Positions 11,852 through 22,317 of a DNA stretch of 64,000 bases are shown here, one piece after another. How positions within the stretch are numbered: position 1 is the first letter of the stretch; each line of letters opens with the position of its first letter. The stretch is from Diplolepis rosae. Lineage: Eukaryota > Arthropoda > Insecta > Hymenoptera > Diplolepididae. Position numbers and translations under genes: made by a program. The DNA lies in contig JAPYXD010000737.1 of NCBI GenBank assembly GCA_030998225.1, positions 248,001-312,000 on the forward strand, in the 5' to 3' direction. The notes under the pieces are model-generated. The model was not told the DNA's origin and made no database searches. It saw only the letters and a program-made list of their open reading frames with translations.

Positions 11852-12150
11852 CACTGTGAGAAAAATCTGTACTATATTTAGTATACATGTAATGGAAGCA
11901 TGAATGCACAACATGAAATTAAATTTAGTTTACCGGCGTATACTAAATTTAGTATATGCGTGTACTAAATTTATTATACGCGTATATGAAATTTAGTATA
12001 TGCGTATACTGAATTCAGTATACATGTATATGAAATTAAGTATACGCGTGCACTAAATTTAGTATACGTGTACATGAAATTCAGTACACACGTATAGTAA
12101 TTTTACTGTATGGGTATACTAATTTTAATATATGTGTACTAATGCTAGAG
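11852..12150 (+). repeat. tandem array of ~20-bp palindromic units behind a CACTGTGAGAAAAA end
   Basis: About ten imperfect copies of a self-complementary unit, consensus close to GTATACTAAATTTAGTATAC, run from about 11868 to 12145 at a spacing near 20-22 bp. They start just inside a TA-flanked CACTGTGAGAAAAATC sequence at 11850. That is the terminus plus subterminal-array layout of the CACT..AAAA elements in this window. The opposite end was not found. Confidence 0.65.
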
Positions 12151-12679
12151 AACCAGTAAAACTATTTTCATCCTTTCGAAAAAAATTTATGTAAAAAGTT
12201 TTGACTCAAAGTAAAAGGAAAATAATTAATATAAATAAAAATTTGTATTTAATTTTTCCAAGAGCTGTCATTAAATTTTGTACTTGGACGTCAAATGTCT
12301 TTAACCTCCTTTTAGCGCCCTTCGCTCTTTTATCGCCTGGAGACAGAGGGTTAATGTCAAATATGAACCTGAAGAAATAATTTCGTTTTGTAAATATGTA
12401 CTTGAAAGACACGTAAAAACTATATGTATATTGAATGAATCATCAAATAATTACCTTTGAATGAACTCTAAAGATTTTGGCAATTCCGCAACATATGAAT
12501 ATCCAAACACGTAGTACGATGCGAAAGCAACTTGAATTCCTTCCATAACATCTTGAACTCTAATGAGTACGCGATCTAAAAAAATAGTAAAAATATCACT
12601 GTTAGCCCAGTTTTGAATATCTAAAATAAAATTTTCCATACCTCTTCTAGAGCTCTTAACCCAGATTAAAGAGGACTGG
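12151..12679. other. no recognised gene
   Basis: Includes a short inverted pair around 12300-12345. Minus-strand frames of 68 and 101 codons here have no recognisable domain and are not called. Confidence 0.3.
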
Positions 12680-12689
12680 CCAGAATTCG

Positions 12690-13112
12690 TAGGATTCGAC
12701 CTCAATACAAAGCACAAGGCAGCTGTTCGCTCCTCCACGACAATGCTCCGGCTCATAAGTGCATCGCCGTGCGCAATTTTCTGGCATCAAAATCAGTCCA
12801 AGTCCTCGAGCATCCTGCGTACTCATCAGATTTGTCACCGTGTGACTACTTTTTGTTCCTCAAACTTAAAATGCAGTTCAAAGGATTGAGATTTGATACG
12901 ATTTCGGAGATTCAGAAGGTTATGACCGAGGCATTGAAGACCATCACAAAGGAAGAGTATCGGCGTTGTTTTTAAAAGCGCTATGATTGTTCTAAAGACT
13001 GTATTTCGTCAAAAAGGATGTATTTCGAAAAATCATGAATAAATTATTGTGAGTATTAAACTACAATGTGAGATTTATTAGAAGTATGGGAACTTTTGGG
13101 ACACACTGTGTA
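12690..13112 (+). pseudogene. mariner transposase C-terminal relic (DD34D)
   Basis: The plus-strand frame reads HDNAPAHKCIAVRNFL and then LEHPAYSSDLSPCDYFLF. The Asp of HDNAPAH and the Asp of PCDY are separated by 34 residues, the mariner DD34D spacing. It continues KLKMQFKGLRFDTISEIQK to a stop at 12973. The first catalytic Asp and the N-terminal HTH region are missing, so this is 5'-truncated. The sequence ending near 13112 may be its 3' terminus, but no matching left TIR exists here. Confidence 0.85.
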
Positions 13113-13285
13113 CGAAATCAGTCGAGTTCAAACCCCTGTACAACCGCCAAGTATTAAAAGGATAGATAGCGCTGCAATGGCGAATAATGAAATTTACCAT
13201 TGTTTCAAGAAATGTGCTTCCAAACAAAAGATAAATAAGACGTGTTAAATATTTCCAAGAGGACCATTCAATTGTAATCTATTCA

Positions 13286-13719
13286 CTTTCAAGCACTACT
13301 TTTAGGTCCACCTAGGAACAACAACGTGGACGTGGAGGTAGTAGTTGTCTGTTCCTTTTGTGGTGCTTGTTTTTGGTGAATCCCCTCGCCTCCTACAATC
13401 GGGGTGCTTGTTTTCGATGAGGCCCCTTGCCTCTCACCATCGGGGTACTTATTTTCGGTTTGCCCCTTCGCCTCTCATAATCAGGGTGCGATTTAATACT
13501 TCCTACGCGATTGTCGAATAATGCGCTGAACATACATCATGTTAAAACCACGTGTTCTGTCGCATTTTCAAGCTTGGGTCTTCAACCAATGTTATAAAAC
13601 AAGTACTTCGATGGTGAGAGGAGAGGGGACTCGCCGAAATCGAACACCCCAAAAAGAACAGACAACTACTGCGTCCACGTCGTTGTTCCTGGGTAGAGCT
13701 AAAAGTAGTGCTTGAAACT
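13286..13719. mobile_element. TIR element with 43-bp internal triplication
   Basis: Arms starting TTTCAAGCACTACTTTTAG are inverted copies over roughly 120 bp. They share blocks such as GGAACAAC.ACGTGGACG and GTAGTTGTCTGTTC. The left arm contains three consecutive ~43-bp units (GTGCTTGTTTTCG...CATCGGGG type) at about 13363-13492, while the right arm keeps a single unit. No transposase. The target duplication is unclear. Confidence 0.65.
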
Positions 13720-13949
13720 TACGTATTTTTTAATGGAGAATCTAAATCTGCAATAAAAAATAGAGGTTACCATTTGAAATGTGAAGTTCAACGAAGTCAC
13801 TTTTCCCCTAAGAAAATACAAAGTTTTTATTACAGACATTTTTTTGCTGGATGCATATTTCTTGAGATATTCCGACGTCTTAAGATAAAAAACACTCTGT
13901 ATATTAACTTACACTTCACAATAATAAAATAGTACTTATACGAAGGGCA

Positions 13950-14492
13950 TTATACATTCTGTCAAAAAAGTACCGGGAATTGGTCAATAAAACACAAACT
14001 ATTTCTTGTTTATCCAAATTTATTTTATAAACTAGGCCTCTCTCGAAATAATACACTTATGCCAACGAATAATCCAATCATCAAAACATTTTTTAAACGC
14101 ATTTTCCGGAATCGACTTCAGTTCACGCCGCAAATTCTCTTGTATATCTTCTATCGACTGAAAACGGGTGCCTCGAAGTGATAATTTGAGTTTTGGGAAG
14201 AGAACAAAGTCGTTCAGAGCCATATCAAGTGAGGAAGTTTTGGAACTAGTCGAGCAGCAACGCGTTTCATGCCCAAAAAATCGTTTAAAATGGTACGAAT
14301 TGATTCGTGAGACACAGAAAGTTCAGCCGCTATCTCTCTTTAACTTAAATGACAATTTTCAGTCACAATTTCCTTCACTTTAGCTATGTCAACTTTAGTT
14401 GAAGACGTTGATGGCCGACCAGAGCGAGGCAAATCTTCCACCACATCTCGACCGCTATTGAATGCACTGTACCACTCATATATACCACAATA
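13950..14492 (-). pseudogene. mariner transposase with central deletion (copy A)
   Basis: Read on minus from 14492, YEWYSAFNSGRDVVEDLPRS leads into SGRPSTSSTKVDIAKVKEIV and an HTH-type block (LSLREIAAELSVSHESIRTI), ending at RVAARLVPK near 14240. It then joins, with a frame shift, the mariner C-terminus: LNDFVLFPKLKLSLRGTRF, then IEDIQENLRREL and DWIIRWHKC, with a stop near 14032. The segment carrying the first two catalytic Asp residues is missing, while the last Asp (in NDF) survives. The 3' flank near 13960 has a TGTCAAAAAAGTACCGGGAA end typical of mariner TIRs. Confidence 0.85.
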
Positions 14493-14980
14493 AATGGCTT
14501 TATTGTTTTTCAAAGTATTCTCCTTTATGAGCTATATACTTTTGAATGCGTTTGAAAATTTCTTGAGGAATTTGTTTACACCAATCGACTCCTGCATCTT
14601 TTTAAGTTTTTGTCAAATTATGTGGGATCCAATGAGAACAAATCTTTTTCATGGCCAAATATTCATGCAATATTTTATATATTGTATGCTGGTGGAACTA
14701 GTTCCTAAGGTTGCCTCAATCTCACAGTATGTCACATAACGATCTTGCATTATCAGTTTTTGCACAGCATTAATGTTTTCTGGCCCAACAACGGATTTTG
14801 GACGATCTTTACGGAATTCGGTAATTCCATTTTTTTCTGACACACAATTTTCAAGTCACTGTAAACAACACAAATAACGCTCAAATGACATAACATTCTG
14901 AAGATGGATATAGTCAAAAATGTCAAACTTTTCTGTGCAAATGTCAGATGGAACCTGAGAAGATTCAGTGTTGCCATGTC
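14493..14980 (-). pseudogene. second mariner transposase with central deletion (copy B)
   Basis: Minus strand gives RPKSVVGPENINAVQKLI and VTYCEIEATLGTSSTSI (the second HTH region), then after a shift KKICSHWIPHNLTKT and GVDWCKQIPQEIFKRIQKYI. It ends HKGEYFEKQ followed by a stop near 14507. WIPHNL and DWCK normally precede the catalytic domain, whereas the GEYFEKQ-type end is the extreme C-terminus. Almost the whole DDD domain is therefore deleted. The copy abuts copy A head to tail. Confidence 0.8.
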
Positions 14981-15147
14981 TCAAAATATTATAAATGATA
15001 CCTTGAATCCAAAGCGAAGATCTCTGCTTCCAACAATCGGTTCAAATTCAATCTTCTGGTCTTGTCAAACTTACTAAAACGTGAACTACACGTACGTGGA
15101 TCAATTGCCGCTATGCGTCCACACATATGATTTTCTCATACTGACTA

Positions 15148-15338
15148 CAGTCAATACTCGTTTATTCCGAGACGAGAGGGACTCCCACCACCGCAACTAT
15201 CGGTAAGGTTGGTTTTCAGAGCAAGCAGTGGATTGGTTCTCGCTCCAACCACAGTGTTGCTTATACGGCAAAGATTGGGCTTAGGGGAACTCTCGGGCCT
15301 TGCAATAGACGAGTCTTGCCATAAACGAGTCTTGACTG
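15148..15338. mobile_element. 191-bp TA-flanked Tc1/pogo-type MITE
   Basis: Left end CAGTCAATACTCGTTTAT and right end (inverted) CAGTCAAGACTCGTTTAT match at 17 of 18 positions. TA lies on both outer sides (15146-15147 and 15339-15340). CAGT-type termini with TA target sites are typical of Tc1/mariner/pogo elements. The interior is moderately GC-rich with an ACGAGTCTTGCC repeat and no coding. Confidence 0.75.
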
Positions 15339-15432
15339 TATATTAAATCACGATTTTTCACAATATCCAGTACTAACATTTCAATTCTAAATTTACGGAG
15401 TACACTAACAATATTCTGTGTCATGTCTAAAC

Positions 15433-15760
15433 TACCCAGGTCGAAAAGTCGGAGGCCAGACAGTATTTACAACTGGCCCAGTACTGTGCCAGTTGTAACC
15501 GAGTTGTAACGCCAGTACTGCCTGTCAATACTATGCAAAACATTGGTATAGTACTGGCGTACTACTGGCGCCGTACTGGCGCGGTATTCTTTGGAAGTAC
15601 TGGTGAAACTCTGAAGTAGTGTTATCATTGACAGTTGGCACTCTACTGGCGCAGTACTGGTTACTATTACCAGTACCGGCTGGTAGTATTGGACCAGTAC
15701 TGCTTTTAAGTACCAGTCCGGTACTGACTGCTAACTTCCAGCCGAGTTATCATTAGGGGT
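15433..15760. repeat. CCCAGG-family fragment with GCCAGTACTGG arrays
   Basis: Starts CCCAGGTCGAAAAGTCGG, an end typical of the family, followed by many imperfect, partly self-complementary units around GCCAGTACTGGCGCGGTACTGG. The second terminus is not clear. GC content is well above the flanks. Confidence 0.6.
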
Positions 15761-16568
15761 CATTTTCATTGAATTTTGAAATAATGTGTCTTTCCGTGTA
15801 CATTCATGTTTCCAGTATACCAATTATTAATAGTTCTTGCTTTTTACAAGCTTTTAAATCCTACTATTTCACAATCAAAATTTAGGAAGGTTTTCAAAAA
15901 GAAAATGTCTTGTAGATGAAAGTTTATATTTAATATTGGTTTAATCAATGTACGGTTGCAAATGTATTCTGCAAAATCTAATATCTTGTTAACTCAATAA
16001 ATTGGCTGTATTTTAGTATTAATTTATATCGAAAAGGTTTTATCTTATTACCTTACAAAAGACTTTACAGCATGCTTTTTTTGTTTGGACCAACACTCTC
16101 GCTATTGAAAGTTAATCACTAGAGATGTAATGTGAGCATGTTGGAAAAAGCAATTTTTGGCGTTTGAAAAGTTCAAGTGCCAGCATATCGATTTGCCGTA
16201 AATGATTTTCATAAAAATTCCATGGATGTAAGAAATCTGTGCTCATCAGTTGTATCAGATGTAGCGCAACTTTTTGTTTTCCTTGCTTTTATTCTGAGTA
16301 TCATTTTGGTTCATACGATACATGTATTATAGTTGACTAGTATTCGTCATTTATTTTTTGTAATTTAAAAAAAACATTTTTTCTACTAACGGGCCGTAAA
16401 GTACATGTTATTTCCCCCTGCGGAGCAAACAAATCAATTTTTTGACACCCCCCCCCCCCCCTCCCCAGTAGAAAAATAATGTTATGCAACACGTGGAGAA
16501 CATTTATTTGACTCATGTGATTGTCGCCTCTGCTTTGCTTGGGTATCAAACTTCACACTCGCCAAATA

Positions 16569-17319
16569 CTAGGGTGTTTGATATTGACGCGATATTTCTA
16601 TGAGAGGAAGCTACTAATAATAAACGGCTATCATTGTTGACAAGTTCCATCCTTCAAACCTCTTCTGTCGAAATTTGAGTCAAATCTATTCATTAGTTTA
16701 TAGGTTACAGTGTGAAGGGTCGAAACTATGGATTAAACCTGGTGAAAGTGCACCAAAGCATCCGAAAACGCAACGATCTCCTGGGAAAGTTATGGCTAAA
16801 GTTTTATGGAATACACATAGAGTAATCTTAATCGACTACCTTGAAAAAGGAAGAACGATTTCTAGAGCATATTATGCTGCATTATTGGATCGATTGGTTG
16901 ACGAAATCAGAAAGAAACGGCCACATTTGAAGAAGAAAAAATCATTTTTCATGATGACAATGCACTATCTCACACATCGAACATTGCACAGGCAAAAAAG
17001 CATGGATTGAGTTTTGAATCGCTTCCGCATCCACCGTATTCTCCAGATCTGGCCCCCAGCGATTATTGTCTTTTCCCAAACCTTAAGAGATGGCTGTGTG
17101 GTAGGCGTTTTGAGTCGAATGAAGAAGTTGAATGGGAAACACAAGAGTATCTTGGAGTGTTTAACGAATCGTATTATTTGGAAGGTATAGAAAAGTTAAA
17201 AGATCGATAGACTCGTTGTATCGAACTAAACAGAGAGTACATTGAGAAATAAAACCGATTTTTGCAAAAAAAAAAAAAAGAAATTCTTGTTCTTATCACG
17301 TCAATATCAGAAACCCTAG
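16569..17319 (+). mobile_element. 751-bp internally deleted mariner with both TIRs and TA duplication
   Basis: Left terminus CTAGGGTGTTTGATATTGAC and right terminus (inverted) CTAGGGTTTCTGATATTGAC match closely, with TA on both outer sides (16567-16568 and 17320-17321). A full mariner is about 1.3 kb. This copy keeps the left TIR, the 3' half of the transposase frame and the right TIR. It sits inside family R copy 1, so it is younger than that repeat. Confidence 0.85.
16700..17255 (+). pseudogene. mariner transposase 3' half, frameshifted
   Basis: The frame starts near KTQRSPGKVMAKVLWNTHRV and ILIDYLEKGRTISRAYYAAL, the segment before the second catalytic Asp-bearing motif. After KKRPHLKKKK a frameshift moves to FHDDNALSHTSNIAQ, and 34 residues after its second Asp comes PSDYCLFPNLKRW, the DD34D signature. 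It ends near 17210, then ELNREYIEK-like sequence. The N-terminal HTH domains and first catalytic Asp are absent. Confidence 0.85.
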
Positions 17320-17707
17320 TAAACTTTGTTCTTCTTAGCTACATGATAAACTATTATTTCGTATTCAAAATCGAATTTTTTTGATACACATTGTTCGTGC
17401 TTTAATTAAAGATTGTAAATCTTAAAAAATGTTTCAGAATAAAGAATTTCAATAAAAAGTACGATTTTCTACTTAAGATATGAGAAAAATTCGAAAAAAA
17501 ATGCTATCAAAAATAATTATCAAATGTCATAATTTCAAAATTTTCAAGACTTTTGTTATTTAAATTTTCATGAAATCACATTAATTTAAAAAACTTGAAT
17601 GAAAACGAAAGAAGTAATTATAAATGAATTAAGAAAAAACTATGAATCAAAAATTTATTAAACTTACAGAATCTATATAACTAGATTATGCGAAACTTTT
17701 AAATAAA

Positions 17708-17750
17708 TTATATATATATATATATATAAATATATTATATATATATAACC
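17708..17750. repeat. (TA)n microsatellite
   Basis: Dinucleotide TA run with a single AAATATA interruption. It lies in family R, beside sequence also present without the expansion near 42838. Confidence 0.8.
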
Positions 17751-18129
17751 AAACACGACTGCAGTACGATGAATTTTTGAAATCACTAGTTTATAGGTGG
17801 AATCCACTATTTTGGATTTAGAGGGTACTAAAATAAACTGTAATTGTATTTTGTATGTTTTTAATTGATTTTGATTATTTTTTAAATATTGAATTCATTT
17901 GCATTTATATACGATATAAGACTTTGAAATTGTCTATGAGGACACCTGTCTACAACGTATCCTATCTGATATGCGACTAGTGATCAGTATGCTGAAAATT
18001 CAACAGGTTTTTGAAATTAAACATTTTTATGTGTGGCTAAGGCGCAGATTACTTTGATTCGTTCCTGCGTGAATAAATATAGCTGGTGGAACGAGTCTTG
18101 CGACTCAAGGTTTACTCAACTCTCGATAG

Positions 18130-20114
18130 AAGCGTAGAGTTTTTTTTTTTTTTTTTTTTGAGAAAGGGAGAAATGCTTTATGCACCGTCAAAGGGACTCC
18201 GTGCCCCCCTAGTGTGTGGGACTCTGCTGCTTACGCAGCCCTACCCACTAAAGCTCCCTCCTTGTTTCTAGGCCGTGGAATCCCACCCCGGAACCGCCGT
18301 TAGGCATTACTTCAGGGTGGGGGCCATCTTGAGGCGCTTTTGGCCTCTCCTCCTTGCTTCTTTGTCTGTATTTCTGGCCTTGCTCCTCCAATTTCTCTTC
18401 ACCATGGCGGCCTTCCTAAGGCTTCCTATTAGGGGCTGCCTCCCGAAAAGCCGCGAAACGCATAGTCCCCGGCATGTGGTCATTTCGGGTCTTTTGCTCT
18501 CTTGTGGCACAGAGCTAGCACCTCGGCTTCCTGGTGCAGGAACCCACAACATGACCCTCCTCACCGTATCTCCAGCAGAACCTACTGCGATCTGGTGCTC
18601 GGCAATCTGCCATTATGTGGCCAAAGCCAAGGCAGCCGAAGCACTGATTTACATCCTTTTACCTGCGCACCCTACAGGATACCCACCCGATCTTGATGTG
18701 GGCCCCCTTGAGCAGCTTCAGCACCCTTGCCTCCTCCAAAAGTACATACGCCTTCCAGTTTCCTCTATAAGGTCTCTTGCTTAGAGAGACCCTTAACTCC
18801 AGCTCCGGTTCTTGATCGAAGAAGCTTCTGACGGCATCCTCGACGTCTTCCGCTTCGATGGTTGGTTCCAGGTCGGCGATTTCAACATCGATCCGGGGGA
18901 TGAGATGGCGGACCGTCCCCCTGGCTACAACTGCCTCTTTAAAGGCAGTCTCCAGCCTCCCTCTGCTTTTTGTGGACCATTTCAGTTCCACCAGCAAGTC
19001 CTTGGAGTGCGTCTCCCTGATTCTCTGGACTGTGGCGCACAGTTCGTTAGGGTTGACATGTTTCTTGAGCTCGCGCAGAGTTGAAGCGTAGCTCCATTCC
19101 CTCTGCCAGTTTAATGAGCAGCGCTTCTGGGCGCGCACGGCGAAGTTTCTCCGGCGTTCTTGAAGGTTTCTTCTTTTTATTTTTTTGGAGGTTTTTCCTG
19201 GACGAAACCTCTACCTACTCCTCTTCTTTATTGGAGGCTTTAGGCCTCTTCTCTGCTGGTTTTTTCGCCGCAGACGCCCCCGGACTCACAGTCGGCTCTC
19301 TAACCCGCTTGCGCGTGTCCGGCGTGGACCTCGTTGTCGGCTGTGGGAGGGTTTGGCTACCCTCGTCCGCAACTTCCTTGCTTTTAGATGGTCTTACCTC
19401 CTTCATCTTCTGTGCCATCAAACCTATCATCAGGTACTCGAAGGAATCGAGGTAGCAGACGGTATCCTCCATGTCGTACCGCAGCGCTCCGAGCTCCTTC
19501 AGCGCCTCCTGAATGCCTTCCCTGATAGGGAGGTGCATTTCCTTTTTGCTCCTGGAGAAGCTGTCTATCTTCTCCAGGGCCGAATCCACCTTTTGTAGAA
19601 TCTCCAGCTGCCTCTCATTCCTTTCGTGGAGCCAGTCCCGGTACTGCCTTACCTGGGACTTATCGCTCTCAAAAGTTTCGGGCGCCTTCTCCGTCACGTC
19701 CAGCTCTCCTCCGAAAATCTCTTCATACATACTTTTTTTATATTTGAAAACTCCATCCTAATCCCACGAGTAGCTAGGGAAGCCCGCCCCTGCAAAGCCC
19801 CGTATGCAGGGTAAGGCCTCAATACTCTAGGAGGTGGCTTGGTTTCCTAGAGACACCGTGTGAGACATCACTCCCTGGTGCCATGCAGCCCTCGGCACGG
19901 TAGTTAACACCTCGGCTTGGGGTTTATTTCTTAGGGTTCATCCCTGGAACATTGTCAGTGACTGCTTATTTAGTTTTGTATCCGTATTCAGCAGTAACCC
20001 TCGCTACAGGGCCTCTCTATCCGCAACCTGTATACGCGCCCAGGGGCCTGTTCTAGGGGCCCCTGATTGGTTTCCGAGGAAACCAATGCAGGACCGGGCA
20101 TTAAAGCGTAGAGT
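18130..20114 (-). mobile_element. ORF1-only R1-clade-type LINE with poly(A) and 11-bp TSD
   Basis: Flanked by identical 11-bp repeats AAGCGTAGAGT (18130-18140 and 20104-20114). Read on minus it has a 5' leader (20103-19731), an ORF1 of about 430 codons (19730 to about 18430), a 3' region and a poly(A) tail (T run at 18141-18159). No endonuclease or reverse transcriptase is present between ORF1 and the tail. Intact TSDs plus a complete leader argue against simple 5' truncation. This is the layout of a half-LINE mobilised in trans, or of an internal deletion before or after insertion. The GC-rich, coding-like composition contrasts sharply with the A+T-rich flanks. Confidence 0.85.
18430..19730 (-). 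pseudogene. LINE ORF1 (gag-like, CCHC zinc knuckles), R1-clade type
   Basis: Starts with ATG at 19730 (MYEEIFGGELDV...). The N-terminal half is charged and probably coiled, followed by a KKPAEKRPK-type basic stretch. After a frame change near 19215 it continues through RETHSKDLLVEL and KLLKGAHIKIGWVSCRVRR. A second frame change near 18660 is followed by zinc knuckles. The first, CFGCLGFGHIMADC, is a perfect CX2CX4HX4C (about 18602-18643). The second has Tyr in place of its second Cys (CWRYGEEGHVVGSC), and the third contains a stop codon. Such ORF1 proteins bind LINE RNA. Two shifts, one stop and a lost Cys make it a pseudogene. Plus-strand ORFs across it are antisense shadows. Confidence 0.85.
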
Positions 20115-21410
20115 AGAATAAACCGAAAGCTCTACTATTTTTGTGATTGAATAAAAGATTGGTTTTTTATAATTATACTACGGGTAGTATCATATATTTT
20201 TATAAATCTTTAATTCACGCTTTCATACTTTTTAATTTTACTCAACTTTGATTCATTCTTGAACATTTAATACATCACAAATAATTACAGTGATACTAAA
20301 TAACTTCTAAATTGTCCATATGTCCCAAATTTATCGGAAGTTGAGTAAAATTACTTCAACTATTTTTCTCCGCGTAGTATTATAAACAAGATTGAGCAGG
20401 AATCAGTATTTATGTTTACAAAGAGTTCGAAAAGGCTGGAAAGTATTGTCCAGACGCCTGACGTCACAGCAAAAATTAAAACTCGAAATTAAAAAAGAAT
20501 ATATATTTATCATGATACATCTTATTGCCCTTATTGCATCCTTTGGCTCAATTATTATAGCAAATCTTAAAAAAATAATTTGGGAAACAGATATGTTACA
20601 TATCGTAAGCTAGAAATAAATATAAGAAAGTTAAGTATTCTAAATAAGAATGCGCATTAAATGAAAGACACTTAAATTTTCTGCAACTCACATTGAAGAG
20701 AATTCTAAGCGGTTTATTTTTTGTGGTACAATCTTTGAGGGGTTTCGCCACCTTTGCATTTTCAAAAAATAATTTTTTTTATTGTTGCATAAAAAGGTAT
20801 AGTTATATTTAAAGTACTTTTTTACGTTGTCAGCAAGACACGCCATTTCAACAATTTTCAACCGATTGGCACGAATCTTATTTTAAATAAAAGAATATTT
20901 AATTATCTAGTGGAATACCTACGATTTTAAGATTGGTTGACAATTGTTTATTTGTTTAACAAATTAAGGTCGCTTTGTTGGGCGAAAATCGATTTTTACA
21001 TTCAAATACTCACCATTTTGGCAAAAATGAATATTTTTAACCCTACGAGGTTTCGAATTTAGAAAACTACCTAATCATGCAATTTATTCCGAACGATTTA
21101 ACCGCGCGACCAACGAACAATGGGAATAATCTTAAAAAATTTTAGTTATAACCTGTCTTGGTCACGTCTTCACGTGAGCCACGTAGCTCCTCTGCGAGTT
21201 TTAATAGGAAGAATGTGATTTGGAAACGAACTTTTATCATACGCACCCATATTTTTACCAAACGTTCAGAAAAAGTAATTATATACATTTCTTAGCGGCA
21301 AATATTACACTACTTTAGGCATAATTTATCGAGGGTTAGTTATAAATGTGTTTCTCACTGGGTTGCTATTTTTCCTGTAGGTATTGATTAAATTTTATTA
21401 GAAATATATA
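20115..21410. other. A+T-rich stretch with no recognised gene
   Basis: A 73-codon plus-strand frame at 20392 has no recognisable domain. Nothing else stands out. Confidence 0.3.
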
Positions 21411-21412
21411 TA

Positions 21413-21664
21413 CACGGAAAAAAATAGTTTAGTAAAGTTTATAGAACTGTTTAAGAGTTGGGGATACAGGCATTTACGAACAGAGTTCTGAAAAATTGAC
21501 AGAACTTTTCAGAATTAAATGCGTAGCATTCAGGAAAAATAATTGAAAGTTCTGCATTTTATTCTGAAAAGTTCTTCAAATTTTCTAGAACTCGGTTCCG
21601 TAAATGCCTACATCCTCAACTCTTGAACAGTTTAATAGAAGTTATTGAACTATATTTTTCCGTG
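21413..21664. mobile_element. 252-bp CACGGAAAAAA MITE, TA-flanked
   Basis: Ends are inverted copies of CACGGAAAAAAATAGTT (right end CACGGAAAAATATAGTT), with TA on both sides (21411-21412 and 21665-21666). Arms of about 100 bp stay complementary through GGCATTTACGGAA and AGAACTTTTCAGAA, so nearly the whole element folds into one hairpin. AGAACT-type motifs are repeated in both arms. No coding. Confidence 0.85.
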
Positions 21665-21734
21665 TATTGGGATAAAACAATTGTTTACTGTATAAAAGGT
21701 ACCTCTAAGCTGGCTCGGCACAGTATACAATTAA

Positions 21735-21806
21735 CCCTTTGCGGTCGTATTAAGTTTATACATAACATGCTTTGGTGGCTGGGAGTAGACATACGACCGC
21801 AAAGGG
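21735..21806. mobile_element. 72-bp TTAA-flanked piggyBac-like mini-MITE
   Basis: Ends CCCTTTGCGGTCGTA are perfect inverted repeats of 15 bp, flanked on each side by TTAA (21731-21734 and 21807-21810). TTAA targets and CCC-starting termini are hallmarks of piggyBac-type elements. Only about 42 bp separate the TIRs, close to the shortest length such an element could be. Confidence 0.8.
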
Positions 21807-22317
21807 TTAAACTAAAAATGTGCTTCAAATTATTTAGAAAAAAGAAGAATTTATAGAGATTATTATGTACATTAATTAACATACATTTAATTAAGTAATT
21901 TTAAACACGAATTTCTCTCCGCGTATCCCGATTTAGTCGATTTAATTGAACCTTCGTTTTTCTTATGACAAAAAATTGTGCTGTGATTGTATTGTGAGTT
22001 AAAATATATTAACGTTAGTTTCGCACAAAGATAAACCCATCAGGTATTTTTTCCATATTGTACGATTGTTGCTAACACTAATTTTACCTTATTTTGAACA
22101 TTCTAAAAGGTTCTATTATATAAGTCTTCTGAAATGATATGGACTTCTTTATGGCCTGGAAGATTCCAGAACCATTTTGGAGAAAAGACTTAGATGAAAA
22201 TGTGTAGTTTAGTGTTGTTTGGTTTGATATTTTTTATAATTGTATTTCCAGATGTACTTAACTTTGCTAGTTTGTAAAATATTAGTATTCAAAAATAGTT
22301 TGCTTGTTTCTCTATAG

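Larger units (their letters stand above)
15830..18095 (+). repeat. family R, copy 1 (interrupted by a mariner)
   Basis: Diverged A+T-rich sequence whose pieces recur at 39930-43300 (same orientation) and at 47540-50700 (inverted). Shared blocks include TTTCAATAAAAAGTACGATT near 17440, AAGAAGTAATTATAAATGAA near 17605, TATATAACTAGATTATGCGA near 17683 and GGAATCCACTATTTTGGATT near 17798. The 17693 junction is the empty site for the foldback element inserted in copy 2. No coding potential was recognised. Confidence 0.55.

Noticed and set aside
11852..12150. CRISPR-like regular repeat spacing
   Set aside because: Units are directly tandem palindromes without unique spacers, in an insect-type genome.
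18275..18784. 169-codon plus-strand ORF
   Set aside because: Antisense to the zinc-knuckle part of the LINE ORF1 on the minus strand. Its length reflects the GC-rich coding composition.
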